From Thermogemmatispora onikobensis (GTDB lineage Bacteria > Chloroflexota > Ktedonobacteria > Ktedonobacterales > Ktedonobacteraceae), in the NCBI RefSeq assembly GCF_001748285.1, contig NZ_BDGT01000008.1:62001-126000 (forward strand): a stretch of 64,000 nt of DNA. Reading direction: 5' to 3'. The notes under the pieces are model-generated. The model had not been told where the DNA came from. It was given only the letters and a program-made list of their open reading frames with translations, and did no database searches. Positions 17,235-25,482 of the stretch are shown here, piece by piece. Position 1 is the first letter of the stretch; each line of letters starts with the position of its first letter. The position numbers were made by a program, and so were the translations under genes.

Positions 17235-18791
17235 GTGTTCAGGCTCGTTGAAAAGCGCTATCTCTTCCTGGCGCTCTCGCTGCTGGTGATTTTCCCAGGC
17301 GCCATCTCTTTGGTCTTCAAAGGGCTGAACGTTGGCATCGACTTCGCTGGCGGTTCTTCCCTCAGTCTGCGACCAGAAAAGCAGCTGACCATCACGACCG
17401 TACGGAACCTGCTCAAACCTTTCCCTCTGAAGGATGTGCAGGTCCAGCTCGGCAGCGATCAGACGCTGGCCGGCAAGGGAACGGTCTGGGTGCGCTTGAA
17501 TACGACCATCGATAGTACGGTTCAAAACGCCATTAAGAAGGACCTGCAGACACTCTACAACAGCACAAGTCTGGGGATCACCTTCGATGATCTGGTCTAC
17601 AGCGGCAAAAAGGTCACGCTTGTGACGGTGACGAACTTCCCCAAAGGGGTTACCCCCAAGGTGGAGGATATCCGCAAAGCTCTGAGTAAGCTGCCGAATA
17701 CAACCGATACGACGAAGGCCGCTTCCTCTAGCAGTGGCTCGTCGGCCTCGGCCACCGCTACTGCGACCTCGGGGCCTTCGGTCGCTCGTACGCCTACCCC
17801 GACGGCCAGCGCTCAAACCAAGGCAACGGCCACTGCCGCAGCTCAGGCCACCGCCCAAACCAAGGCAACAGCCACTGCCGCAGCTCAAGCCACCGCCACA
17901 GTCCAGGCGAAGCAGGTGACTCCGACGGCCACGGCCACCGCTACCGCTACGGCCACCGCTACGCCGTCAAGTGGCTCCAGCAGTAACCCGGCCAATATTC
18001 CAGTCAAGGTCATGGACATCCGCCAGGGGACCACGACCCAGACGATCAATATTCTGACGGTGACCCCCCTGGATGCGAATCTGCAGGCCGGGATCGAAAG
18101 CGCCTTTATCAATCAGGGCAAGACCTATGTCCAGTTGCTCCAGACGGCCACTGTTCAGGGTTCGGTGGCGGCAGATACTCAGCGCAATGCTATTCTGGCA
18201 GTTGCCGCTGCCTCGATCCTGATCCTGCTCTATATCTGGTTCGCCTTCCGCAAGGTGCCACGCCCCTGGCGCTATGGTGTCTGTGCGGTGCTCGCGCTGG
18301 TACACGACGTGCTGGTGGTGCTGGGAGTCTCCTCGATCCTGGGCTGGGCCGTCGGGTTCCAGATTGACGCACTCTTCATCACCGCCCTGCTGACGGTGAT
18401 CGGCTTCTCTGTTCACGATACGATCGTGGTCTTTGACCGCATCCGCGAGAATATGCAGCGGCGCACCGTCGAAACCTTCGAGGAGGTGGTGAATGCCAGT
18501 CTGATCCAGACGATGGCCCGTTCGCTGAACACTTCGCTGACGGTGCTTTTCACGCTGGCCGCCCTCACGCTCTTCGGCGGTGTCTCAATTCGGCCTTTCA
18601 CGGGAACGCTGCTGCTCGGTATCTTCAGCGGTACCTACTCGTCAATCTTTAACGCCAGTATGCTGCTGGTGATCTGGGAGAAGGGCGAGCTTGGTCTGAG
18701 CTGGCTACGAGCACGCTTCGGCGGTGCAGGCGCGACCGCTCCAGGCGGGCGCCGCGCTCGCGAGCGCGAGCTGACTTCGACTCGCGGTTAA
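17235..18791 (+). CDS. secF: Protein translocase subunit SecF with a repeat insert
   Basis: Partner of SecD. 518 residues, roughly 200 more than the usual SecF. The N-terminal helix and LNVGIDFAGGSSLSL are typical, as are the C-terminal helices with GFSVHDTIVVFDRIRENM and SLNTSLTVLFTLAALTLFGG. Between about residues 158 and 252, in the extracytoplasmic domain, lies a low-complexity Thr/Ala/Ser segment that includes two exact copies of a 14-residue unit (QTKATATAAAQATA) and an (AT)n stretch. The GTG start has AAGAGGAGG just upstream. The insert should be outside the cell; its role is unknown. Confidence 0.94.
   Translation: MFRLVEKRYLFLALSLLVIFPGAISLVFKGLNVGIDFAGGSSLSLRPEKQLTITTVRNLLKPFPLKDVQVQLGSDQTLAGKGTVWVRLNTTIDSTVQNAIKKDLQTLYNSTSLGITFDDLVYSGKKVTLVTVTNFPKGVTPKVEDIRKALSKLPNTTDTTKAASSSSGSSASATATATSGPSVARTPTPTASAQTKATATAAAQATAQTKATATAAAQATATVQAKQVTPTATATATATATATPSSGSSSNPANIPVKVMDIRQGTTTQTINILTVTPLDANLQAGIESAFINQGKTYVQLLQTATVQGSVAADTQRNAILAVAAASILILLYIWFAFRKVPRPWRYGVCAVLALVHDVLVVLGVSSILGWAVGFQIDALFITALLTVIGFSVHDTIVVFDRIRENMQRRTVETFEEVVNASLIQTMARSLNTSLTVLFTLAALTLFGGVSIRPFTGTLLLGIFSGTYSSIFNASMLLVIWEKGELGLSWLRARFGGAGATAPGGRRARERELTSTRG
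17814..17897 (+). repeat. 42-bp tandem repeat inside secF (two copies)
   Basis: Units at 17814-17855 and 17856-17897 differ at only two synonymous positions and encode the same 14-residue peptide. They lie within a larger ACGGCCACC/GCT-rich stretch (17710-17990). The near-identity at DNA level suggests a recent in-frame duplication. Confidence 0.9.
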
Positions 18792-18967
18792 CTCGCTGAG
18801 AGTCCTCTAGCGTAGCTGTCTGGTTCGAGGTTTCCGACTCGGAAGAGCGAAAACAGATCGAACGGCAGAACGGCACGCTGCAGGCTTAAGCAGGCCAGTG
18901 AGAACGGGTGAAAAGAACCAGCGACTCTTCAGGTCTGTCCTGAACGGGTAAGAGGTGGAGAACGGTT

Positions 18968-19906
18968 ATGCTCACCGGTATCGACCATGTGATTCTTGGG
19001 GTCAAGGATCTGGAGAGGGCCAGTGCTCTCTTCTCTGAGCAGCTGGGCTTGAGCGTCTCTGGCGGTGGGCGCCATCCCGCCGCCGGGACGGCCAATCGTA
19101 TTATTGTGATCGGCGACACCTACCTGGAGTTGATTACAGTCGTGGCGCCGGATGAGGCTCAGCCCAGTATGTTGGAACGTCTCGCCAAGGGAGAGGGCTA
19201 CTGGAACTTTGCTCTGGCTTCTGATGCGATTGAAACGGATTGCCAGCGGATGCGGGCGCGCGGGGTACCCGTGTTGGGTCCGAATCGCGGAGAGCTACGG
19301 GCCGCCGATGGCCGCTCTCGCTCCTGGCTGCGCGCCGATATTGAGCGCCCCGACCTGGCCCAGCACTATCCTTTTCTCATCCAGCACGACAGCAGTGGGG
19401 AGGAGCGCCGTTTCCGCCTTGCTGGCTGGCGCCAACCACCCCCCCATCCTTTGGGAGCAGTGCGCGTCTCCAGCGTGGCGATCGCCGTGGCCGATCTGGA
19501 CGAGGGCCGGCGACGCTTCAGCCAGATTTACGGGCTGGAAGCCTCTCCTCCCTATACAGGCGAGGCCGAGCACTGGGAAGCCTTCCTGGTGGCTTTCCCG
19601 TTGGGCAATGGTTTCCAGAGCTTCGAGCTGGCGTCTCCTCTGCCGCTGGCCAACAATACACCCGCTGACTCGCTCCCTGGCCTGGGCCAGTTGTGGCCAG
19701 AGCCAGGGAGTGTGGCGCCTTTTCTCCAGACAGTGGGTGAGAACCTCTGTCGGATGACGCTGGAGGTCACTGATCTGCAAGCGGCCCGGCGCTACCTTGA
19801 CCAGCACGGCGTCACCTATCTGCTCCGGGAGCAGCCCCAGCCAGTCCTCTGGATTCATCCAGACTTCACCTGCGGAGCCGCTATTGTGCTGCACCAACTC
19901 GCTTGA
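18968..19906 (+). CDS. VOC-family protein (glyoxalase-like, two-module)
   Basis: 312 residues. The N-terminal half starts with GIDHVILGVKDLERASALFSEQLG, the beta-alpha pattern and metal-binding His of the vicinal-oxygen-chelate fold (glyoxalase_3-like). The second half repeats it less clearly (VRVSSVAIAVADLDEGRRRFSQIYG, where Ala replaces the first His). Members include glyoxalases, extradiol dioxygenases and binding proteins; the reaction here is not predictable. Ribosome-binding GGTGGAG lies 8 nt upstream of the ATG. It is probably a single-gene unit after secF. Confidence 0.75.
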   Translation: MLTGIDHVILGVKDLERASALFSEQLGLSVSGGGRHPAAGTANRIIVIGDTYLELITVVAPDEAQPSMLERLAKGEGYWNFALASDAIETDCQRMRARGVPVLGPNRGELRAADGRSRSWLRADIERPDLAQHYPFLIQHDSSGEERRFRLAGWRQPPPHPLGAVRVSSVAIAVADLDEGRRRFSQIYGLEASPPYTGEAEHWEAFLVAFPLGNGFQSFELASPLPLANNTPADSLPGLGQLWPEPGSVAPFLQTVGENLCRMTLEVTDLQAARRYLDQHGVTYLLREQPQPVLWIHPDFTCGAAIVLHQLA

Positions 19907-19948
19907 GTACCTAAAAAGGCGGGCAGACAGACAGATCAATGGCGAGGA

Positions 19949-20038
19949 GCAGCGGAGTGAAGCGAGAAACGGCGGAGCAGGAGCAACGGCGGGCCGACAA
20001 GGTTATCCATTTCGGCCCTCCCTTCACTCCGCCGCTGC
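19949..20038. terminator. Inverted repeats between convergent genes
   Basis: Two nested dyads lie between the VOC gene (rightward) and the HD gene (leftward): an outer GCAGCGGAGTGAAG (19949-19962) matched by CTTCACTCCGCCGCTGC (20022-20038, 3-nt bulge) and an inner GGGCCGA (19991-19997) matched by TCGGCCC (20012-20018). A folded RNA could stop transcription from either side, but no T-run follows, so intrinsic termination is uncertain. Confidence 0.35.
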
Positions 20039-20665
20039 AATATGAAAACGCAGCTTTCGCTTGAAGACTTTCTCGAACAGATCGGCTTTCTCGTGAGCCT
20101 GGTCAAGCTCTTCGTCAAGATCAGCCAGGGGGCGCGTCCAGAGTTGAATCGTCCAGCGCTCCCGGGTGCACTCCTCGGACACACTGGCCAGACGCAACAC
20201 ACGAGCATCGTGATTGTAGTCGAGGGCATCGGCAATGCGTAAGAGAGCTGCAAGCATGGAGACGCGCTTGCGCGCTGGGCGACTCATGACCGCATATTCT
20301 TCGTGCGCCAGACTCGGCAAGGCTCGCCGATGGTAGCGCGCAATGCAGGCAATTTCGTGCCGCTCCTCATCGCTAAAGTCAGGGAGTGGGGTCTCCTTGA
20401 TGAGACGGAAGGAGTGCTTGTGATGACGCCGCTCTTCAACGAGCATCCCTGTGTTGTGTAAGAGGGCTGCCCGCTCTAGCAGGCGCTGCGCTTTGTCATC
20501 AAGTCCATGCAACGGTTCTGTGGCTACAAAGAGCTGCAAGGAGAGACGCGCCACATGACGGGCATGGGGCCAGTCTTCGACTTGCAATCCCCCGCTGAGC
20601 TGCAACTCTTCGGGTGTGGGCTGAGGGAGTTGCCACCACTCTAATTGATCTTCTATGGAATGCAT
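20024..20665 (-). CDS. HD-domain protein resembling the C-terminal domain of Ppx/GppA
   Basis: 213 residues with the helical pattern of the HD domain that forms the C-terminal part of many exopolyphosphatases: DWPHARHVARLSLQLF, then ERAALLHNTGM and HKHSFRLI, then ARYHRRALPS. The metal-binding His-Asp doublet is His-Asn here (LLHNTG), so a metal-dependent hydrolase activity is doubtful; E. coli Ppx also lacks a strict HD doublet at this place. It lies downstream of, and codirectional with, the Ppx-CHAD genes and may be the domain separated from them, acting in polyphosphate or (p)ppGpp recognition. Confidence 0.7.
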   Translation of the reverse strand: MHSIEDQLEWWQLPQPTPEELQLSGGLQVEDWPHARHVARLSLQLFVATEPLHGLDDKAQRLLERAALLHNTGMLVEERRHHKHSFRLIKETPLPDFSDEERHEIACIARYHRRALPSLAHEEYAVMSRPARKRVSMLAALLRIADALDYNHDARVLRLASVSEECTRERWTIQLWTRPLADLDEELDQAHEKADLFEKVFKRKLRFHIAAAE

Positions 20666-20827
20666 GCGGTATACCCACCTTTATACGCCACGCTCTTCAA
20701 GCGACCATGCTTTGTAGCATAGTTTTAACCTGGCGTTTACTTTCCCTTTACCTGTTCTTATTGTACACCAGATTGACGAAGACTGCTGTACAGAGAGGCA
20801 CTAAATTGCGAAGGCAAGTGGGCGACG

Positions 20828-21355
20828 CTAGCTCCGTAAGAGGACTTGCAGCTCTTGTCGGAAGTGCCGAGCTTCAAGCTCCTGCCAATGTTGGCGAAAA
20901 GCAAGGAAATGTCTCTCACGCTCTTCCAGAAGACGCGGCAGGAGGTGGCACAGACTCCCCTGAATGGCGAGCGGCGGCTCCCCCAGAGCCGGCGGCAAAG
21001 ATATAAGTTGAGCAGTCTCGTCAATGGCGTCTCCCTCAGCCCTGGTCAATACTCCTTTGAGTAAGGCAATAAGAACATCGTGATCGTGGAGCCTCCCCAG
21101 CTCTTCCTGCAACTGCTCCAGCTCTGCCAGCACCGCCTGACATTCTTCCGGTAAGACTTCCTGGAACAGTTCCAGGGTGTAGCGGAGCCGCTTGACGGCA
21201 ATGCGCAGGTGATGCTGGCGCCGCGTGTCGTGCGGATCGTCCGCCGCCTGGCTCCAGCCATAGAGTTCCTCCAGACGCTGCAGGGCGATCAGACGGGCAT
21301 TGTGGGCAGCGGGTGCGCAGGGATCAAGACCTTTGACAGGCTGGGCTTTGGCCAT
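20828..21355 (-). CDS. C-terminal half of a CHAD domain
   Basis: 175 residues. QHHLRIAVKRLRYTLELFQEVLP is the second basic helix of a CHAD domain (conserved histidine-containing alpha-helical domain that binds polyphosphate). The first half of a CHAD domain sits at the C-terminus of the upstream Ppx-like protein. The ATG at 21355 is 2 nt after that gene's TAA, in another frame, with GAGGAG upstream, so translation is likely coupled. The pair reads as one domain broken at its central linker; the pieces could reassemble, or a frameshift may have split the gene. Confidence 0.75.
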   Translation of the reverse strand: MAKAQPVKGLDPCAPAAHNARLIALQRLEELYGWSQAADDPHDTRRQHHLRIAVKRLRYTLELFQEVLPEECQAVLAELEQLQEELGRLHDHDVLIALLKGVLTRAEGDAIDETAQLISLPPALGEPPLAIQGSLCHLLPRLLEERERHFLAFRQHWQELEARHFRQELQVLLRS

Positions 21356-21357
21356 TC

Positions 21358-22818
21358 TTAGCACTCCTCTCCTGCAAAGCAGGCCAGCAGCTGCGCGCGT
21401 AGCGCTTCGCCGTCTAGCTCGCGTAGATGCTCCTCCAGGGCAGCGACCTGCTGACCGCGCTGCTCTTCCAGCACGGCCAGCAGCCAAAGGAGGGCAGGAC
21501 GATCCTCGGCCTCAGCTTCTGTCAGCAGTGCGTGCAGGTTCAGGAGCAGGACGTCGCTGTCTCGTACGGCGCCAAGGAGGGCAGCGGTTTTTTTGAGGCG
21601 GCGATAGAGCTTCTTGAAGGCCACTGGTTCTAGATAGCCACGATAGGCGTCAAGAGCGGCCCGTAGACGCCGCGAAGCCACGCGCATCTTATGGACGGCT
21701 TCCTCATCTGCTTCCTTGAGGAGGAGACGGCGCCAGGAGAGCATCTTCTCCAGGCGCTCAGTAAGCAGGCGACGGCCATAGGCAAGGAAATCGTCGTGGG
21801 CAGCCTCTTCGGCTGTCTGACGCTGCTCGTGGCTCTTCCGATCCTGGCCGCCGACGGCTCCTTGATCCTCAACCCGGTAGAGCCAGGCTGGACCATAGCG
21901 CTCGTAGGCTAGCAATGCTCCCTCGCGAATGCCGTGGGGACTAATCAGTAGCTGATCCAGCCCCAGGCGCGCCAGCAAAGCTCGCAGGATCAGGGTGCCA
22001 GCAGGGAGAATACGGGCCCGCTTATAGGGCTGCCCATAGCGCTCGGCGATCTCGCTCGCCGAGAGGGCCGCCAGTAATCCCTCGCATTGAGCCAGATCTT
22101 CGGCGCTGAGGGAGCGCTGGTTAGCTGGCAGGCCAAAGGCGCGCTCAGCCAGTAACCAAAGAGAATTGGCGCTGCCACCGGTGGCAACCAGCACAGGCGG
22201 GTAGAAGGGGATGACCAGATCGCGCAGGGAATCTTGCAGAAAGGTGCGCGCGGTGGCCCGTTCTTGACGAGTCGGCGGATCAGATGATAGATAGCGATCG
22301 AGCAACCAGCCGGAGCCAATGGGCAGGGAGAGACGCCAGGTGATGCGCCCGTCGTGGGCAGTGACCAGCTCGGTACTTCCTCCGCCGAGATCAACGACCC
22401 CGAGGTCAAGAGGGGCCCGCCCTGCGTGATAGAGTTCATAGGTGGCCCCATAGAAAGTTAGCACAGCCTCGGCTTCACCACTGATAAGGGCTACGGGAAG
22501 CCCGACTTGCTGCTCAATCCGTCCGAGGAAGGCCGCCCGATTGCTGGCCCGGCGAATGGCCTCTGTGGCGATCAGAAGGATGGTCTCCGCCCCCAGACGC
22601 CGCGCCAGGGTCACGTACTGCGCAATGACCGCGAAGGCTAGTTCTGCCTTCTCTTCGGAGATCGCCCCGCTGACGTTGACGCTTTCTCCAAGACGGGTAA
22701 GGTCAAGCTCATCGGCAAGAATGTCCAGGTAATCAGGCCAGCAACGAGCAACTACGAGGTGTATCGTGTTGCTGCCGATATCGATGGCGGCCCGGATTGG
22801 CCGCGATTCTGCTCCCAT
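21358..22818 (-). CDS. Ppx/GppA phosphatase fused to the N-terminal half of a CHAD domain
   Basis: Exopolyphosphatase or guanosine pentaphosphatase-type protein, 486 residues from the ATG at 22818. The ASKHA-fold signatures are AAIDIGSNTIHLVVA at the start, ATEAIRRASNR, and VDLGGGSTELV. From about residue 360 it continues into a CHAD module with EAVHKMRVASRRLRAAL, then ends with GEEC. The frame remains open upstream to 23022, but the promoter element at 22973-22981 lies inside that extension, so a start downstream of it is needed. CHAD binds polyphosphate and would tether the enzyme to granules or substrate. Confidence 0.82.
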   Translation of the reverse strand: MGAESRPIRAAIDIGSNTIHLVVARCWPDYLDILADELDLTRLGESVNVSGAISEEKAELAFAVIAQYVTLARRLGAETILLIATEAIRRASNRAAFLGRIEQQVGLPVALISGEAEAVLTFYGATYELYHAGRAPLDLGVVDLGGGSTELVTAHDGRITWRLSLPIGSGWLLDRYLSSDPPTRQERATARTFLQDSLRDLVIPFYPPVLVATGGSANSLWLLAERAFGLPANQRSLSAEDLAQCEGLLAALSASEIAERYGQPYKRARILPAGTLILRALLARLGLDQLLISPHGIREGALLAYERYGPAWLYRVEDQGAVGGQDRKSHEQRQTAEEAAHDDFLAYGRRLLTERLEKMLSWRRLLLKEADEEAVHKMRVASRRLRAALDAYRGYLEPVAFKKLYRRLKKTAALLGAVRDSDVLLLNLHALLTEAEAEDRPALLWLLAVLEEQRGQQVAALEEHLRELDGEALRAQLLACFAGEEC

Positions 22819-22972
22819 AGGCAGTTGTCTCGCTCTTTCTCCAGGACCTGTCTTGTCTTCCAGCCCGGCCCCCTTGAGACAGCTCGCTTCGTCTGCTCCC
22901 TTCTGTTGGGCTGGCAGCTGGCAGGAATCAGGCCGCCTCTCAGGCAACCCGACAGTTGGCCGCTTTTGTCTC

Positions 22973-22981
22973 ATTATAGCA
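22973..22981 (-). promoter_or_regulatory. Extended -10 promoter element of the Ppx-CHAD-HD genes
   Basis: TGCTATAAT read leftward: perfect TATAAT (22973-22978) with the upstream TG of an extended -10 box. No matching -35 is seen. Predicted start near 22966, about 150 nt before the chosen ATG. Confidence 0.55.
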
Positions 22982-23050
22982 TGCTTGCCCGCAGGCCAGA
23001 GAAGAGGGCCGGGATAAGGCACTCAATCGGGAAATTTGCCTGGAAACCCC

Positions 23051-23079
23051 TTGACAGAAAACCCAAGTTGGAGTAATAT
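23051..23079 (+). promoter_or_regulatory. Promoter of tRNA-Leu
   Basis: TTGACA (23051-23056), 17-bp spacer, TAATAT (23074-23079), ending 65 nt before the tRNA. A near-consensus sigma-A promoter. Confidence 0.8.
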
Positions 23080-23144
23080 AGCCTCACGGAACCGAAAGCC
23101 CCACCGCTCAGGCAGGTGGGCAACGGACCGCATGCGGCGTACAG

Positions 23145-23230
23145 GCCGAAGTGGTGAAACTGGTAGACACGCAACGTTCAGGGCGTTGTGCCTTACCACG
23201 GGCGTGTGGGTTCGAATCCCACCTTCGGCA
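23145..23230 (+). tRNA. tRNA-Leu (anticodon CAG)
   Basis: Cloverleaf read directly: acceptor GCCGAAG (23145-23151) pairs with CTTCGGC (23223-23229); D arm with GTGAAACTGGTAGACAC; anticodon stem CAACG/CGTTG around the loop TTCAGGG, anticodon CAG; a long class II variable arm; T arm GTGGG-TTCGAAT-CCCAC; discriminator A. The 3' CCA is not encoded (ACCC follows). It decodes CTG, the leucine codon used very heavily by the genes in this window. Confidence 0.97.
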
Positions 23231-23238
23231 CCCTTCTT

Positions 23239-23296
23239 GAGCTGCCGTATGTGAAAGGGCCTGCTGAGGCTGTTCACATACGGCAGCTCCTTTTTT
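23239..23296 (+). terminator. Intrinsic terminator after tRNA-Leu
   Basis: Perfect 17-bp stem (23239-23255 with 23273-23289), 17-nt loop, then T6 at 23291-23296, starting 9 nt after the tRNA. With the promoter upstream it makes tRNA-Leu a self-contained transcription unit. Confidence 0.93.
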
Positions 23297-23431
23297 CCGT
23301 TGGCTGACCACTCCAGGCTTCTCCCACCGACAGCCTGGTCATTCCCCCCGAGCTAGCCACCACCCCCTCTCTCTTCTACCCAAGGCACCCGCTACCAGCA
23401 TGTGGGGCAGGGAGGTCAGAACTCAACGTGT

Positions 23432-24058
23432 TTAGTGCAGCGCCTCAAGATAGCTTGTGACAAGAGCCTGGAGGTCACCCTCCGCCCCCTCATCAAGCCA
23501 TCGTTCCAGCGCAACTCGCAGGGCAGCCACATGGGTGGCCACTAACAAGCGAAGCCTGCCACACTCATATGCTTCCCCCGCGCGCTCCTGAAGAAGGTCA
23601 TAAAAGGCCATCTCAGCCTCTAAGAGGGCATAGAGGTAAAAGGCGGCCACCGATGGAACCTGGCGGGCAATCTGATAGCGCAGCAGGAAACTGCGGCGCT
23701 GGTGCTGGTAGAGCTGGGCAATGTAGAGCAAGACAGCTCTCAGCGCGGTGCGCACTGCCTCGTTCTCAGACTGGACCCTCGGCAGCGGCAGAGTACGCAG
23801 ATGCTCTAGCCCGGCCCGCATGACAGCCCGCGTTGGCCCCAGTAAGACTTCTTCCTTGGATGGAAAGTAGCGGAAGAAGGTACGCGGCGAGATCATGACT
23901 GCTTCAGCAATATCCTGAATGGAGGTCTGCTCGTAACCGCGCTGTAGGAAGAGCTTGAGCGCGGCTTGTTCAATGGCTTCCTGAAGAAGACGCTTCTTGC
24001 GCTCGCGTAGGCCAGACCGGACGGCCTGGTCCTGTTGTGAGATGGCCGTGTCGCTCAT
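23432..24058 (-). CDS. TetR-family transcriptional regulator
   Basis: 208 residues. The N-terminal DNA-binding domain is clear: AIEQAALKLFLQRGYEQTSIQDIAEAVMISPRTFFRYFPSKEEVL, including the helix-turn-helix and the FFRYFPSKE end typical of TetR/AcrR proteins. The C-terminal half (from about residue 85) is a divergent helical ligand-binding domain. It diverges from a short-chain dehydrogenase gene; the 210-bp spacer contains a dyad overlapping the dehydrogenase promoter, so it probably represses that gene and itself. The ligand is unknown. Confidence 0.9.
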   Translation of the reverse strand: MSDTAISQQDQAVRSGLRERKKRLLQEAIEQAALKLFLQRGYEQTSIQDIAEAVMISPRTFFRYFPSKEEVLLGPTRAVMRAGLEHLRTLPLPRVQSENEAVRTALRAVLLYIAQLYQHQRRSFLLRYQIARQVPSVAAFYLYALLEAEMAFYDLLQERAGEAYECGRLRLLVATHVAALRVALERWLDEGAEGDLQALVTSYLEALH

Positions 24059-24074
24059 TCCCCTTTGTCTTTCA

Positions 24075-24104
24075 TTGACTTTTGTCAGTTAGTGACATTA
24101 TAAT
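24075..24104 (+). promoter_or_regulatory. Promoter of the SDR gene with embedded TetR-type operator
   Basis: TTGACT (24075-24080), 18-bp spacer, TATAAT (24099-24104). The spacer contains the dyad TGTCA-gttag-TGACA (24083-24097), and TGAC-tttt-GTCA (24076-24087) overlaps the -35 box. A repressor bound here would block RNA polymerase; the divergent TetR gene is the obvious candidate. Confidence 0.68.
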
Positions 24105-24267
24105 GCGAACAAGCGGCGTTGACAACCAGCCCACACGTGCACTGACGCCGCAGCCCTGGCCGTCAAGCGCCGCCTGGATCTGGCAACGAGCAAGGATGGC
24201 TCAGCGTTTCTCTTCCAGTTCCCAATTTCTGATGTCTCCAGCCTAGCAGAGAAGGAGTAAGCAAGAG

Positions 24268-25035
24268 ATGATGCGCTTCGAGCAACAGGTCGCCGTGGTG
24301 ACAGGAGCCGCGTCAGGCATCGGTCGCGCACTGGTGCAGCGCCTGACTAGCGAAGGAGCGGCGGTGGTCGCCGTCGATATTGTCGAGGAGCCGTTGCAGG
24401 CACTGGTAGCGGAATTGCAAGGGCAGGGGGCAAAGCTCTGCGCCTGCCCCGCCGATGTGGCCTCGGAGAGTGGCGTTGAGGCCATGCTGACGACTGCTAC
24501 TTCGACCTACGGGCGGCTCGATATCCTGTGCAATAATGCGGGTATCATGGATCTGATGACGCCCGCCGCTGAGGTTCCCTTAGAGTTGTGGGAGCGCGTG
24601 CTCGCAGTGAACCTCTACGGTCCCTTCCTGGCTTGCCGCCGGGCCATTCCGATTTTTCTAGAGCAGGGTAGCGGCACGATTGTCAATACGGCCTCCGAGG
24701 CTGGCCTGCGCGGCGGCGCCGCCGGCACCCCGTACACGGTCTCCAAGCATGGTCTGATCGGCCTGACTCGCAGCATTGCTTTCCACTATGGCGAGCGTGG
24801 CATTCGCTGCAACGCCGTTTGTCCGGGAGCGGTGGCGACAGCTATCGGTATGGGGTCGGGCGTCCCGAGTCAGTCTGGTCTGGAGCGCGTTGGGACCTTC
24901 ATCCGCGCCAGCGCTCCCTCACGGGTAGCCTCGCCCGACGAGATCGCCGCAGCTATTGCTTTCCTCGCTTCCAAAGAAGCAAGCTATATTAATGGGGCCA
25001 TCCTGCCCGTTGACGGAGGCTGGCTAGCAGCTTGA
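24268..25035 (+). CDS. Short-chain dehydrogenase/reductase
   Basis: NAD(P)-dependent oxidoreductase of the classical SDR family, 255 residues. Cofactor motif TGAASGIG (residues 12-19), the structural NNAG (89-92), catalytic Ser143, Tyr156 and Lys160 (YTVSK), and the C-terminal NGAILPVDGGW are all present, so it should be active. An acidic residue after the second strand (VDIVEE) favours NAD over NADP. Substrate unknown. Ribosome-binding AAGGAG lies 11 nt upstream. Likely controlled by the divergent TetR regulator. Confidence 0.92.
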   Translation: MMRFEQQVAVVTGAASGIGRALVQRLTSEGAAVVAVDIVEEPLQALVAELQGQGAKLCACPADVASESGVEAMLTTATSTYGRLDILCNNAGIMDLMTPAAEVPLELWERVLAVNLYGPFLACRRAIPIFLEQGSGTIVNTASEAGLRGGAAGTPYTVSKHGLIGLTRSIAFHYGERGIRCNAVCPGAVATAIGMGSGVPSQSGLERVGTFIRASAPSRVASPDEIAAAIAFLASKEASYINGAILPVDGGWLAA

Positions 25036-25315
25036 GCTATTCCTGCTTGAGGAGCGGTCGGAGCCCGGCAGCTCTCTAGCTCCGGCGGCTCCCTTCCTCT
25101 TTGCTCTCTCCCCTCCTGCTCCTGGGTAGTGTCAGGCGAAGGGCATTATCCGCACGGTTGATAGATAGATGCTTACCCTCTTCCCCAGGCTGATCGTATT
25201 GGCTCATCTGTCGCCTTTAGCAGCCAGAGAAGGGCGCTGCCGGCCATCAAGCGTGGCTCACCAACAGGATGCATATGGTATGATTCTTTCAGTAGACGAC
25301 TGAGCGCTTCTCATT

Positions 25316-25414
25316 GGACCTGGGGGAGCTCGGGCAACCGGGCTGAGAGGGCCCCTGTCAGCGGGGCCGACCCCTCGAACCTGACCCGGGTAATACCGGC
25401 GGAGGGAAGGGTCC
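25316..25414 (+). promoter_or_regulatory. TPP riboswitch (THI box)
   Basis: The conserved core is read directly: GGGCTGAGAGGG (pyrimidine-sensing helix), then ACCTGACCCGGGTAATACC and GGCGGAGGGAAGG (pyrophosphate-sensing helix). Closing helix P1 is GGACC (25316-25320) with GGTCC (25410-25414). It precedes thiC. No terminator with a T-run lies between it and the gene, so control is more likely at translation, through the GGAGG at 25471. Confidence 0.95.
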
Positions 25415-25482
25415 GTCTGGCCGCCCAACCCGCTGCCGGTTCCCCTTCAGGTCAGTCCCAGACAATGACCGGAGGTGGAACA

